A stretch of DNA of 64,000 bases from Armillaria gallica (taxonomy: Eukaryota > Basidiomycota > Agaricomycetes > Agaricales > Physalacriaceae): assembly GCA_037576215.1 (NCBI GenBank), contig JBANDB010000003.1, positions 6,758,001 to 6,822,000 of the forward strand, given 5' to 3'. Both the position numbers and the translations under genes were made by a program. Positions 46,301 through 58,659 of the stretch are shown piece after piece (the first letter of the stretch is position 1; each line of letters begins with the position of its first letter). Below the pieces are notes generated by a model. It made no database searches, was not told where the DNA came from, and saw nothing but the letters and a program-made list of their open reading frames with translations.

Positions 46301-46689
46301 ATCCTAAGAATCTTCTCATCTTCATCACTGGCCTCATCTGCTCCGCCGGAATGGGAATGCCCGTTTCTGGTTTCCCGAATCAGACGGCGTAAGTCTCCCT
46401 CTTTCTCCTGTCACAACAGCACCAGATAAGGTACTGAATATGTGGCGTAGTGCGACACAGGAGAACGAGCTCGGTGAACTTTATCTAAGTAATGTGGACT
46501 TCTTGAAGAACGGCGTGCCGGCCAGTATTATTGCTACCCTTGTGAGTCTCTTGTTTATTAACATCTCGACGTTGTATGACGCTTTTGTAGGTTGTGTCAA
46601 CTGTTGGCTTTATACTAATGAAGGTCATTGGGTGAGTGCTCGTGCCAGCCTCGTGTCTTTTCACCACTGACGTCCTCCGAAGTCTTTGA
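43395..46689 (+). CDS. SPX-domain low-affinity phosphate transporter (Pho87/90/91 type)
   Basis: Fifteen exons (43395-43405, 43459-43509, 43562-43965, 44014-44335, 44391-44874, 44928-45034, 45087-45278, 45330-45369, 45423-45473, 45531-45932, 45981-46154, 46216-46388, 46451-46541, 46591-46631, 46683-46689) give 849 residues. The first coding exon is 11 nt and encodes MKFS; the last encodes only part of two residues and the stop. The N-terminal SPX domain (MKFSSSLKF, WWDEYIAYETLKKYIYQLEK, then INYAGFRKILKKYDK) senses inositol pyrophosphates. The rest is a SLC13/DASS-type transporter: ILWATEAIPLFVTSM, ANIGGQSSPISSPQNLIAL, FLAMGGIALGKAV, STFISHTIASVL and MGMPVSGFPNQTA. It imports phosphate at plasma or vacuolar membrane; which one is not decided by sequence. 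Confidence 0.92.
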
Positions 46690-47537
46690 TGTGATATATA
46701 GAGAATATAGTTATTAAACTTCTGTCTGTCATTCCGCTCCGCAGTCTGAGTTTTCACAAAACGTGTTCGTGAGGGCCCTTCTTTTTAGGGCAGTCAAGGC
46801 CATAGTGCGGTAAGCGCTTGATATGTCTGCCACCACTTGCCAACGATCGCCCAGTTCTTTATCTGAGTATTTGACGATATGCAGGGATTCTACAAATATG
46901 CCACGCCCCCTTTCATTTTCTGGACTAGGAGAAAACGACGTGAACTGTCGAAGGTGTGATTATCGTACATCCCGATCAAAACTGATCGAAGGAGGCTGCG
47001 TAGAAAAACGTGGACCGAAGCCAGGCATCGAGATTGCGGCTCGAGCCTGTCCTCGAACTTCTCGGGGCCGGTTGGTATAAACGCAATTATTGTGCGATCG
47101 TTTGTTTGGGGATGTCAGGGAAAGGTCCAGCCGCTAAGCGGTAAAGGGGCTAAGGTAATAATAATAATACACAAAGCGGCTGTTGTATAATATTTTTCGT
47201 TAGTGCCAAATCTTTGAATATCGCCACAAGAACAACCGGTAAGTAACTTGGCAGCAATCATGAACCAAGTGCCAGCTAAATTTCATAACCAATGCTAATT
47301 GCAGATGGACAGAAAGCAAGCATTTACATATAATAATGATAGTACCTAGAAAGCAAGTCCGAGATGAATAGGCTATCAGAGGTATTCTAGTAGAGTATGT
47401 ACCGCAAAACGGGAATTCAAGTAGTGCGTACACATTAAGACGTGAATATACATGTATATCATACTGTACAAGCTGAACCAAAAGCGTTTATGATGAAACT
47501 ATAAAAAAGATAATGTTTGAATTAAAGCTGACATATT
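46690..47537. other. Intergenic, no gene seen
   Basis: About 850 bases between convergent stops. Holds a short A/T microsatellite (TAATAATAATAATA near 47155) and no coding signal. Confidence 0.4.
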
Positions 47538-49409
47538 TCACCAAGGGCGAAGCGGTGGCGACACCTCATCAGAAAATTCAGCCATGATGGACCGATGTTC
47601 CTTTGTCTTCACAGTCAAGTGCTCCTGTGCGACGGCAGAGTGTCTAAAAGGCCATCCGGAATTATGTAGCCCGCGAAACATGTCCATCGGTGCCGATACT
47701 GATGGGGCTACAGAAGGCAGGCTAGAGGGAATTGAATGGGGGGTGGCGGGGGAAATGGGAGAAGCGTTCGAGGAAGTACTCGATTGGGATGCACCGGACG
47801 AGGGTATAGTGATGGTTGGATAACGTGGATGAACCCGTCTGTCGGACTTCATACGATCACCGTAAGAGCTTTGCCGGTAGGGGTTCTCGGACCGCGGGCT
47901 ATAAACAAATGCTGTGAGATGCTTGTCAATATCATAGAGGGGATAATACATACTTAGAAATTGGTGAGGACGGTGTGGATGGTGGGCGCCTCCTGTCCCA
48001 GTGCTGATCCGTCTCGGAGTGAGAAACCTCATCGCTATCGTCGTCGGATCGCAGACGACGTAGGACAGCAGCGGAATCGTTTGCGTCGATACCTCTGAGG
48101 TCCTCCAAAGCCGATATCGGAGGCAAGGCATAGGGTGATGGAGATGAGTGTTTGGATGAAGCGGAACGATCGTTTCGAATAGGCGGAAGAACAATGTGTT
48201 CTATCGGTCGTGAATTCCGCGAAGTTAATGAATCCAGTGGAACCAGTTGATGCGAGGCACGGCTGGAAGGTGTAGAGGGTGGTGGATACGGTGAATATCG
48301 AGGAGGTGGCCCCCGACTTGCGCGACGCCCAGATGAGCATGGAAGGGTGGGAGGAAAGGTGTCGATATCCATGTTGAATTCACACCGTTGCTCCTGCAAA
48401 GATGGGTACGGAGAGTAAACGGGAAGCGGTCTTCGACTGTCAGATTTGGAATCGTCTGAGCTTGTATCTTTCACCATGTTCCACTTTGCAGGTTCGACGG
48501 TGGTAGAGTAAACAGTAGCCTGTGTTCCCCTCCGTGCGCGTCGTCGGTTGTGGCCAGCAACAACTTGGCCATAGCCCGGCTGGTCTGGAGACAGACATGT
48601 GCTCGGAAACGTGGGTCTATAGAACGTATGTGAGCTAGACAGTTACAGCGACATGAATACGGTGCAGCTTACCCAAATAACGGCACTAACTCGTCTCTAA
48701 TAGTCCAAGCGACCCTAAGGAAACGTCAATGGGATGTCATTGAACGGACTGATAATGAAGTACCTTCTCGACAACCTTAGGGCAACCTGGAATGGTTAGG
48801 AATGGTAAGTCGGGGAGATAGTGGGGTTTAATGCAAAGGTGATCGTACCTCGTATGGCATCCATGTACCCTGTATCTTGAGGTAGCCACCTCTGACTCGC
48901 CTGATGAGGGGCGCGAGATCCGGCTGAGAGTCAACCATCTTTACGATGTCGGCTGGAAACATATGAGCATGACCGTTCAGGAGGAAGCTGGAAATTCCGC
49001 TCACCTTTCGAATGGCCAAGAGCTGGAGAAGGAAGAGACAATTAGTCGCGGAGCATTGCCTATCTGGTGCACCAACATACCTTTCCAAATTCCAGTCCAC
49101 AAAATATATCCGTCGTCAATATCCATCATAATCCATTGACCGTTCAACGGATATTCATAGACAGGTCTAGAGACAAATCAGCAAGAAAGAAATGGCGTTG
49201 CACAGAGACGTACATGTATCCTCGCGGATCGTTGCTTGTAATGTATCTGCCTTTGGTGACATGGTGGTTTGGACTGGCGTAGGGACGAAAACGCGCGCTC
49301 GCGCCTTGCGGGGAGACTTGCATTGTTTCCTGCGCAGTCAAAGTCAGAATCAACATGGGTGTTTTAATAGAATCGCGCCCTGACATACCTGAAGGATTCC
49401 CGTTGTCAT
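47538..49409 (-). CDS. KilA-N/APSES-type DNA-binding protein
   Basis: Nine exons (49409-49389, 49329-49214, 49166-49081, 49022-49005, 48952-48849, 48786-48764, 48714-48673, 48616-47954, 47898-47538) give 477 residues. Two are very small (18 and 23 nt) yet are needed to keep the domain. The N-terminal 140 residues form an APSES/KilA-N-like fold: YITSNDPRGYIPVYEYPLNG, MMDIDDGYILWTGIWKALGH, SKADIVKMVDSQPDLAPLIR, RVRGGYLKIQGTWMPYEVAL, RVAWTIRDELVPLFGPTFP and CLSPDQPGYGQVV. That is closest to the Xbp1-like branch of fungal transcription factors. The remaining 330 residues are disordered and Ser/Pro-rich (RYSPYPPPS repeats). A 21-nt first coding exon was preferred over the ATG at 49386. Likely a nuclear repressor or activator; targets unknown. 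Confidence 0.82.
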
Positions 49410-52400
49410 TGGCCAGCAGAATAGAAGCTACGTCGTGAGATGGAGGAGTAGCTTGAGAATCCGGAATGCGGTATGTGGGACGGAGGGTGTGCCGTTGTGT
49501 GGAAGTGCGAAGTAGGTGGATGTAACGAAAGAGGAGAAAAAGAAACAGGTCTGGGTAGTCACCAATTTCGGCTGTTTTCTGCGAAGCCGCATATCATAGT
49601 TCAGGGACCCTAATACGGTTGTACCACGCGTAAACAGGTCTCCATGCGTGCCGTAAATGGAAAGCGAGAGTACGGCTCCAAATTTGACGGCCTCGGCCCC
49701 GGCAGCATCGATCAGCAAGATGGACCCCTTAAGATCTCATCTGGCGGGGACTCTAGTATGATTCAGTCAGGGTTCCGTTCCCTGTTCTCGACATCTTCAG
49801 GTTCGGCCGCCTATTTTCCGTCAACCTGCTAGTTTTTTTTTCCAAAGGAATCTCGGTCGAGCACTCATAGTTACGGGGACTTCTGCGACACATCGTGATG
49901 TCCGTTATGCTGGAAATGTCTGCGTCCCGAGGCCAAATTTGTTACATCCCATGAATCGGAACATTGTAAGGATGTCGCCTGCAGCAGCGGAATTTGCTTA
50001 AGCGTTAACGTTCGAGGCTGGGGATCAGCCCCCGGCTCCCCATTTAGACGGGTGGATCGAAATTTGTTCGAAACAATTTTCGCCCGTGGAATGATAGAGG
50101 GGGGACCAATGGATGGCGGTGGCTGTGAAGTGTGACAATATTCGAAGATGAAAAAAGCGATATCGGTCGGGCCGGCCTCGGGTCGGAGACCTACCGAAAA
50201 AAGAAATGTCTTCGATCATGACGACTGTTTGTTATTGTGCCTGGATCCTCGATCGAGCCGTCACGAGTGGAATTCTGTCGGATTGGGCCTGAGAAACGTG
50301 TCCGAGGTTCGGAGAAGCCACGGTCACGCTTGTGACATCGCCAACCCGTTTTTATCGCAGTTCTGTCGGTACCGAAACCATGTGCAAAAAGAAGCCTTGC
50401 GTAAGCCACAGCATCCATGCGTTGATGAACCTTACTCTCAGGGTGTGTCGTCTGGCCCTCAAGAAGGTGCGAATAACATAACCTGCAGAATTTTGTATGG
50501 GCCCTTATCGCCCCCAAATAACAAGGTGTGCCCTTAGTTAAGTCATTGTAAGCTATGAAGTCGAGTGGGCACGTATCTGCATATAAATCGGAGCTCTTGC
50601 CTGGGGTTGGAGATACGAAACGAATCCCCATGGAAAGGTCGACCGTCTGATGGTTGAACCAGTGCTCCTCCATAGTTCCATACAGCACATGATCATTGAT
50701 GCAATCTGAATGGAATAGAGGCCCCTGGGTGCCATCGGGAAAGGACCAAAATATGTGGGCACTCACGGTTGCTGATGACCTGCGGATGACCCGCGTGGTC
50801 CGTGGAACGGTGCCCGGGGCGCGTCAAGAAATGATGTACGTCGTGAAGATTGAATCCCTGGAGACGGCATACCCTTACCACGCTCCGCGATCAATATGAT
50901 ATCTTGACGATCAGGGAAATTTTGATCAATGTCGTCGGTCACCTTCAATGAATCGCGTTGGACACCACCACCACGACGTCTAGGAGGCATTAAACTGTTT
51001 TATGAAGTCTAGCCCCGTCAAGGCGACACAAGACCTGTACAGAGGGGCAACCTTGTGCCCACGATGTCAAACCCGTGAAAGAATATTAACGTTGGAATGA
51101 TGACGGTGAACTCGTGTCCCAGAGAACACAGATAGCCAGGGAACGTTTTGTACTCCAGGACACGCGGCTTCGTCCTCAGAATTAGACCAATAAAATCCCT
51201 TCAGCATCGCAGGTGAATGCGATCACAGGGGCCAGCACAAAGTAATCAATGCATGATCCTGATTTAAATGAACCCGCCAGCGTCGGACAGCTACCGCACA
51301 GTTGATTGGACTTGAATGGCTCATGCCAGAAAGCGCGCACTCGAGACCCATTGAATGTAACACATTCACACTTCCCCTGAGGTTGGCATTACATGAAATC
51401 ACTGGCAATGGCGTTGGTGCAGATTTAATGGATCGACTGATTAACGTGAAGGTCTCGTTCACCAAGACCAAGACGGCCTGCAGTCACGCCATCGTTTGGT
51501 GCATCTGCCGGAGACTTCCTTGACAAAGCAGGATACTCGGGATTCAGAGTAGACCGTGAGATGTCATTATGAGCACCGTTCATGGGACAAAACGGCGAGA
51601 AAATAACCTCGAATACAGACATAGACATAGACAGATGATGAATGATTTTGTGGGGTACACTGAAAGAAGGTCGCCAAGTCACCAGTGCTGATTGTAGCAG
51701 AACGTAGTATATTCCAGGGAAAAGCCGATTTCTTGACAGTCAGAAGAGCAATAAAAGCGTTGGAGAGTGTTTGAGCACTAGAAAGAGAGCCAAGATCTCA
51801 AAGTCCAGCACGGGGGTGCCGTCCAGACTCCAGTGATCTCATTTCGGGGGTCAAAGATCGAGTGTTCAATATTACTGAACGGTTATTGTGTTACACAAGA
51901 CACGACCTGGCATCATATTAGTCCAGAAACCACGAGGCACCGGACGAACAAAAAAACCAACATGCATCTAGGGTCGGCAAAGAGGTTGCTGTTTATTTCA
52001 CAGCAGAAAGGAGCCTGAACTTTTTGTGCAATTAACAGCATAACGGCAACATAGTCAAAGATTGAAGAGCTGGCTCGTGCCGCAGAAACGAACAAGGATT
52101 TTCGGTCGGTCATTGATCGATGTAGATGACAGCATACTTCCCACGACCACGAACGGAGTTGAGCGAAACCGGTGCCAGTGCCAGGGATGCTGACTCGAAC
52201 CAAACTTCTTCTCCATGTAACAAAAAGCAAAATCAAAATCACCTGTCTTAAAAAATATTTGTTGGATCCGGGATGACGGAATACCGCCAGCGCGCTGTTG
52301 CCGCCATGAACTCTGTTATTTCGAGCTCATCAAAACCCACGACCTCGTCTCCATCTCCTTCTTCATCAACGATACGCTCTTCAACTGCGAATACACTACG

Positions 52401-53794
52401 GCTGTAAATATAGCGGTTCATACAATTAAGTTCTAAATACGTCTCCACAACTAATGCGCCGAGAAGACGCTTCCATGCTTGGATCGATGATGAAAGATAT
52501 GCGAGGTTCACTCACCGTTCTATGTCAGGTGAAATCAAACATCTAAACTGATCGATGAATAACGCTCGAAGCCTCCGTGACGTCTTCAATTCTCCTTCAA
52601 TTCCACCTATCGCCTATTGAGGCTTTCGTAAGTCACTATCCATTTATCTAAGTTCGCACGGTCCCTTTAACCTCAATCACGGACCAGGTACTTCCGGAAA
52701 ATTTTACCAATCGAAGCGATCTTGCCGTATATTTGTTAGAATCTTGTTGCTGAATCGCCGTTAGCAGGTCTTTTGTGCAACGCGATCATGATTGTGATTG
52801 TGGCATGAAGAAGGTTCTTGCACAGTCGGTTCGGTACTTGTACAATCCACCCGACACGTCACGTCGGGGCTTCAGACCCCACAAGGTCTTTTTTTGGTAC
52901 ACAGGGACGCCTTAATAAATTAAGTACTCAAACTTACACGTCAATCTGGAGGGAAGCGATCTGCTACCGCATACCGAGGGGAGGGCGAACCGTTCTTTGG
53001 AGTCTCGACCACCCGGCTCTGGCACTTGATATCGGAGTCGCCTAAAAGCGTACTATTCCTTCTCACCTCATGGCAGACTTCTTCATGTCTTCGCAGAACC
53101 CACACTGATCATCCGTAGCCCTGCTAAGCTTAAAAAATAATTATCTCGTTTCAAGAATCGTTTCAACCTACCTTTTATAGTCGTTCGCATATTGAGGTTT
53201 GGTCATTTGACAACTTGTCCTATAGAGTATAGGTGTCTCGAACTCCGGAAACGGACCTGACGGATCCACTACCGTCCATACATATGCTGCCGGAACATAG
53301 AACGTCATCGGTGCGAGACATCGTCGAAATCATTCTTGGTGTTGGTGTTGGTACCGGCACGAAGTCCCAATATGTTGGAGAACACCAAATCTTTACTCGG
53401 GGCTCCCTCGTCGAATTCATTATTCACCGGTGTTGGCGTGAGATACGATATTACTTCGGAACTTCATCTGGCCCTATGCTGTTGCTGTGATCTTGTCGTT
53501 CAATTGTTCTATGAAGGTTATAGACCGTCCTGGACGAATTGCGAACGCGCTGTGCGGCGCTGGTGCAGCAGCAAGTCAACCGCGGCTTGAACCGACCGAA
53601 GTCATCAGACACGGGTAACTCAAGGACGCTGTAATGCCCCAAAGCAATGTAGGTACAAGACTAGCTGAGAATAGTCACCAGACATGAGACGCAGAAACAG
53701 AGGTTTTACTATCGGAACATCGGTAGGGTTGTAGTTCCCTTGTACTATTGCGAGATTTCGCCTTTTAGCCCTGATCCTTCCGTTGGATCCAATC
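49410..53794. other. Gene-poor stretch with unassigned frames
   Basis: About 4.4 kb. A minus-strand frame at 50191-50766 is open for 191 residues (FWSFPDGTQG, GTMEEHWFNHQTVDL), and a second at 50763-50990 begins MPPRRRGGG with FPDRQDIILI, loosely BTB-like. They do not join without passing a stop, so the locus may be a decayed gene. Another minus frame at 52248-52511 (acidic VDEEGDGDEVVGFDE) is unassigned. Nothing else is supportable. Confidence 0.35.
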
Positions 53795-55204
53795 TTATCT
53801 TTTCTGATAAGAGGTTTCCATCGGGCTCGGTTCCTGTGGCGCAGAACGACCTGCGAGGGTATACGGGTCACCAGGTCTCCTTGTCGACACGGTGGAACAT
53901 GCTGAAGAAAACGCAGAGTGATTGGATTGGCCAGCGGCTCCGGATGATGATCGCAACCACGGTGCCTGCACAGGGTAGTAAGAAGCGGAAGACGAAGAAT
54001 TTTCTAAAGGAGAAATAGGCAGCGTCGGTACCGAGGGGCCATTCCACTCCAAAATCCCACCCAACGGTAGGTGTTGGACCACCACACGCTTTCCCAATAC
54101 TTCAGCCTGCCGGAGAAGGTCAACCCGGGTGTGGACGGAGGTAAGAGTGAGAACGGTACCTCATACATCTTGAATAATCCCGTGTTGACCTTACCCCAGT
54201 TGGGTACGCTTTTAGCTATTGAGTAAAGCTGGGAAGAATGCTCATGAAAAGGACCACGTTTGACATCGAGGATACGCATGATCGACATAAAATAGAAATT
54301 TGTGGGAGGAAGGGGAGGATGGAGAACTGCTGATACCGGTGTTTCAGTCTGGTCTATGATTGAGGAAATCAGCAATAGGATAACATCAGAAAGAGTATTA
54401 GGAACCTCGAAGTTGGCCACTACCAAAGATATAGCCCAGGAACGACGAATCATCAAGCCCCCACACACCATGGCTGCCAGCGGGTTCGAGCATGTAAACG
54501 TCCTGCAGTCTCCAACAGAGTTGAAGATATCGTAAAAAGACGCAAAAGACGAGATCTCGCTCTTCCTCCGGATTAGGTTGAAGGAAACGAACAAGTGTCA
54601 GGCAGCAGAGAAACAGGGCAAAGGATGTCTCGTGGCCTGTGCCATAATCCATGCGCATGAAAGAGCCGAAGGAAGATAGAAAATATGGCCGGACGTGAGG
54701 AACGACCGGAGCAAAGTCTGTGGGAAGAAGAGAGAGAAGTAGTCCATCCGCCTCCTGCATAAAATCAAGAAGTTCAGCGAATGATCGTGGAATGGGTATC
54801 CAGGCTGAAGTGCTAACCTCTTCGAGACGCTTCCCCCAGGTACGAAAAGCAAGGTTTCCGAATCTCTGGGGTGTTTTTAGCGGCGGTATATCTGTTATCC
54901 AGCTGTCCAGAATATCCAAGAGAGAGATTAAATTTAGAACAGCCTTTTTGCCGTAGGGTCAATTTAACTGTGCGATACAGAGTTATAAGACACATGCCTG
55001 GCTTGCATTTGAGCATTCCCATGGGAGGCTATACCCGACTACCGCTTCATTGAGTCGGTGCAAATACAATGAATAGTCCTCGTAACCACGGGTCGCTTTC
55101 CACGCCTCAACGGCTTCATCTGATTGAATTTTTTGGGTCGGAGGTTCAAGATTTGGTATCTCTGAGAGTTGTATGCTGCGCAGCTGGAGCAGCTGATGCC
55201 CCAT
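53795..55204 (-). CDS. PP2A phosphatase activator (PTPA/Rrd family)
   Basis: Exons 55204-54998, 54943-54406, 54353-54160 and 54106-53795 give 416 residues. The protein activates PP2A-type phosphatases and has prolyl-isomerase activity in characterised members. Signatures: GYEDYSLYLHRLNEAVVG, TPQRFGNLAFRTW, a central YGTGHETSFALFLCCL, YMLEPAGSHGVWGLDDSSFL, IFGSGQLRD, KRGPFHEHSSQLYSI, WGKVNTGLFKMYE and VVVQHLPLGGIL. The C-terminus after APWLRSSS is Ser-rich. The first intron is best explained by a GC donor (CAG/GCATGT at 54997); a GT donor six bases on is the alternative and adds two residues. It is divergent from Ku70. Confidence 0.92.
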
Positions 55205-55448
55205 CTCTTCTTACCGTGTGACGCGAGTTCGAGGATAGTGGAAAGATGGAATCTGCAAGGAATTTAAATCATCAGTCCGTCTGACACATACACACGTCAC
55301 TCCACGTGACTGACGCGTCCGTTACTCGGTCACGTCACTGCTCCGAGTCGCACTTTTGACTCTTACCATCGTCTTGCCTTTCCATTCCTGGGACGACAAG
55401 TACAACTACTTGAATTATAGCTATATATTCCTCCACTAGGTACTGTAA
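55205..55448. promoter_or_regulatory. Divergent PTPA / Ku70 promoter
   Basis: 244 bp between the two ATGs. It contains ACGCGT (55313-55318), identical to the MluI cell-cycle box of budding-yeast DNA-replication genes, and a palindromic CACGTG (near 55303) with flanking CACGTCAC and GTCACGTCAC repeats, which resemble bZIP/bHLH sites. Use of these sites here is inferred. Confidence 0.4.
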
Positions 55449-58367
55449 ATGGCACCTTATGATGACTGGAACAAGGTGGACGACGATGAGGATGAAGAAT
55501 TGCAAGATACCTCTGTGAGTCGTGCCTCCTTTCTTCTTCAATACTACTCTGAGCCACAACACGTATCAGTACTTTGAATCAAAGAAGGACGTTATTCTGT
55601 TCTGTATAGACTGTTCTCCATCAATGCAAGCACTGTATGAAGATTCCAAATACGAAGATGTCCTAACATGCCGCCTCTATACCGCACTTGAATCCGCCAT
55701 GCAAGTTCAGAAGAAGAAAGTCATAGTGGGCCCGAATGACTCCGTTGGGATACTACTATTTAACACAGTACGTGAAGCCGCCTTTGACTGCGCCACCGTG
55801 GCTAATTATGTGGCCAGGCGAGAAAGAACGAGAGCAACGGAAATCAAGGCTCAGAAATAAAGAAGAACACGTTTCTCTACCAGCCTATTGCTCCTTTGAG
55901 CGCTCCTACAATCCAAGAGCTGGTTCAACTCCTTGATGGTTTGTTATCCCGTCTTTGGTAAAAACAGACTCGCAAACAAACATTGAATAGCTTCACGAGA
56001 TGACCCTGACGAACTGAACAAAGCATTTCCTCCTTTGAGTGACAAGAGAGTGCCAATGGGAGATGTGTTCACCAGCTGCAACTGGGTCTTACGAGATGGG
56101 TGAGTCACTTGATGACTCTAATGCATAACGAACCATAACACGGAGCAGAGCACCCAAATCTGCCACGAAACGTGTTTTTCTTATCACTGACGAAGATGAC
56201 CCACATTCCGGACCCGGGAGTAAACAGCTCATCACATCAGCACAAACGACTTTCATCGTAGGACCAATCCTGTCCATCACAGTAGCCATCGTGTAATTAA
56301 TGCTTTGTTAGGACCTTACACAAGCCGGTGTGACGGTAGAACCGTTTTTCCTCAGTACCGCCGAAAAGCCGTTTAATCTATCGAAGTTCTACTCTGTTAG
56401 TGCTTTTCATATTGTTCTAGTTGCGTTGCTCACCATGCTCTCAGTCTGTTCTTCTTGCCAGCAATCTTACCGATGATAACGAAGAGAACCACACCATCCT
56501 TCCAGAAGCGGTCTTTACAGCACATGTTGATGAACTCCTCGTCCAAATGTGTTTTCATGAAGCACCTAAGCGGACTCAATTCAGTATTCCATTCCAACTC
56601 GCTAACGGCTTCACAATTGGTGTGAAAGGGTCCGTTTACTGTCTTCGTATCACTGCTGTTCGTGCTAAAGCGGTCATCTTAGCTACGGTCTGGTGACGGA
56701 ACAAAAGAAAGGGGCATACAAATATTTCGTAGATCTCGGAGACAGGATGGAGGTAGCTAACGTGCGAACATCTTACATCGATGAGGTGCGGTTGTCTTGT
56801 TCTTCAAAGACATTTATGGTTATTGGACTAAGAATACATAGGACCGCCAAGCTGAGGTGGACAAGACTAACATATTATATGGCACGAGCGGTGGTATTGC
56901 TGGAGACGACGATGACAACGAAGGTGATCCCGGCGTCAGAGTCGTCCAATCCGGGCAACGGGTAAGGTTCCTTTACACGAGCTTAAGGTTTTATTTAATT
57001 CGTATTCGGATTTAGCCCTTTTACACTCCGGAGGAAGTACGATCGTTCCGTACACTGGGGCTTGAACCTAGTGGGTATCACTTTAGACAGTTGCGGCGCT
57101 GTGACTGACCAAATGATAGGCATCAAGTTACTCGGTTTTAAGGACCAAAGCGAGCTACTGTTTGAAGACAACATTAAACACTCGTTGTTTATTCATCCTG
57201 ATGAAACAGTGGGTACGCTCGTTCTACGTCATGTCGGAATCGCTAAGTGGGTATCCTAGTCCTACTCCGGAAGCAAGCGAACGTTCAGCGCTCTGCTGAA
57301 GTCTATGGTAAAGAAGAAGAGAGTGGCTATTGTCCTGGCCTTAACAAGGAGGAATGCTTCGCCTCTCTTCTGCGCCCTTCTGCCACAGGTGGGTCTCATG
57401 TGGTCGCAGCTGACAGCAAGTTCATCCCGCTCCACAGGAGGCAAATGTCGACGAAGATGGTTGGATCGAACCTGCAGGGCTCCACCTCATCCCTTTACCG
57501 TTTGCCGATGACATCCGCGAGGCAAATGTCCAGGAGGGCTTTCGTGGTAGGTGATCATAGCTCCATCGCTTTGTCATACGGAGCTTGACGTGTTTCTCTA
57601 ACAGCTAACGAAGCGCTGAAAAATGCAGCTCGTGCATGGATCAACAAATTACCGATGAAACAATATTTCATGGATTCATATCCTAATCCAGGTGCGTGAT
57701 TCTCCATTTGTTTTCCCCGATGATCTCATATGTTCACTTTCAGCATTGGAGTATCACAATGCGCAGCTCCAAGCTAGCGCATTTCATGAGCAGTACGATA
57801 CGGAGTCCTTTCACGATGCAACTGAACCCCAGATAGATGATATCCACAAGGTTGGTTTGAGAATGGATGCCGTCTGTTCGCTTGTTCATTGATTTTGTCG
57901 TCATGTTAGCGTGTTGACGATCTGATCATGAAGTGGAAACAAGCTCTAGTAGAGGACGATTCGGCTAATGTTGTGGCTATCCCAAAAACAGCTGGGATTA
58001 AGCGTAAGGCGGTACGTTTTCCCCAGGCCTTCTAGTGCGCGGTGCATCGTGTATTCATATGACCCAACCGTAAACAGGACACGTCAGTCGACGAAGCCGA
58101 GATTCGGAGTAAACATATGTCGGGGTCACTGGCTAAGGTGGGCAGCTTCTATTTTAATTTCTTGGGCAGACGGCTCTTGATATCTTTCTCTTCACGTACC
58201 AGCTGCGCGTGGATCAACTCAAGGTGGGCTTGTTTATTGATAGATCCATTGTGTATGCAGTTAATGGCTATTCGCAGGACTTCTGTAACAGTAAAAGTTT
58301 ACCTGTCTCAGGGAAGAAAGCTGAGCTCATTGATCGTGTCACCGAGTGGTTGAACGAAAATGTTTAA
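55449..58367 (+). CDS. KU70: Ku70 subunit of the Ku DNA end-binding complex
   Basis: Nineteen exons (55449-55514, 55570-55767, 55818-55938, 55991-56099, 56149-56257, 56312-56395, 56445-56629, 56683-56785, 56842-56961, 57016-57070, 57120-57208, 57260-57388, 57438-57546, 57605-57691, 57744-57850, 57910-58011, 58078-58137, 58203-58223, 58278-58367) give 647 residues. With Ku80 it rings broken DNA ends, starts non-homologous end joining and protects telomeres. N-terminal von Willebrand-like domain: DVILFCIDCSPSM, GILLFNT, KRVFLITDEDDPH. Core barrel: IKLLGFKD, FIHPDE, FSALLKSMVKKKRVA, LALTRRNASP, LHLIPLPFADDIR. Arm: DSYPNPALEYHN. C-terminal SAP DNA-binding motif: LRVDQLKDFCNSKSLPVSG, KKAELIDRVTEWL. 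Normal length; no breaks. Confidence 0.95.
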
Positions 58368-58480
58368 TATCATTGTATTCTTATTCTTCTTAATCCGTAT
58401 CTATCTCTTTGGATCAAGTGTAATGTGTAGGATAATTTGGGGATTGGCGAGCCTGCTCTGTCTCCATGATGTAGAGGGTA

Positions 58481-58657
58481 CAGTCGACTCTGTAATAACC
58501 CATACCCCTCCGTTCCCACTCGGCACTATGGGTTATGAGGGAGTATGGGTTTAAAGAGAGGAATTTGAGGGTAATTTGTACTTTGGTAGACGGACAAACC
58601 TATGGGTTATGGGGGTGTATGTCCTTATAGAGGTATGGGTTATTACAGAGTCGACTG
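58481..58657. mobile_element. Pogo/Tc1-like MITE, 177 bp
   Basis: Perfect 26-bp terminal inverted repeats (58481-58506, starting CAGTCGACTCTGTAATAACC; 58632-58657) are flanked on both sides by TA (58479-58480, 58658-58659), the target duplication of Tc1/mariner-pogo elements. The interior repeats parts of the end sequence (TATGGGTTATG). No coding capacity. It lies 113 bases after the Ku70 stop. Confidence 0.88.
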
Positions 58658-58659
58658 TA

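Noticed and set aside
47094..47160. tRNA-like stem sequence CCAGCCGCTAAGCGGTAAAGG
   Set aside because: No B box (GGTTCGA..) or acceptor pairing follows.
50191..50990. BTB-like two-part gene on minus
   Set aside because: The FPDRQDIILI start is suggestive, but the two frames cannot be joined without a stop or frameshift, and no core BTB motif is seen.
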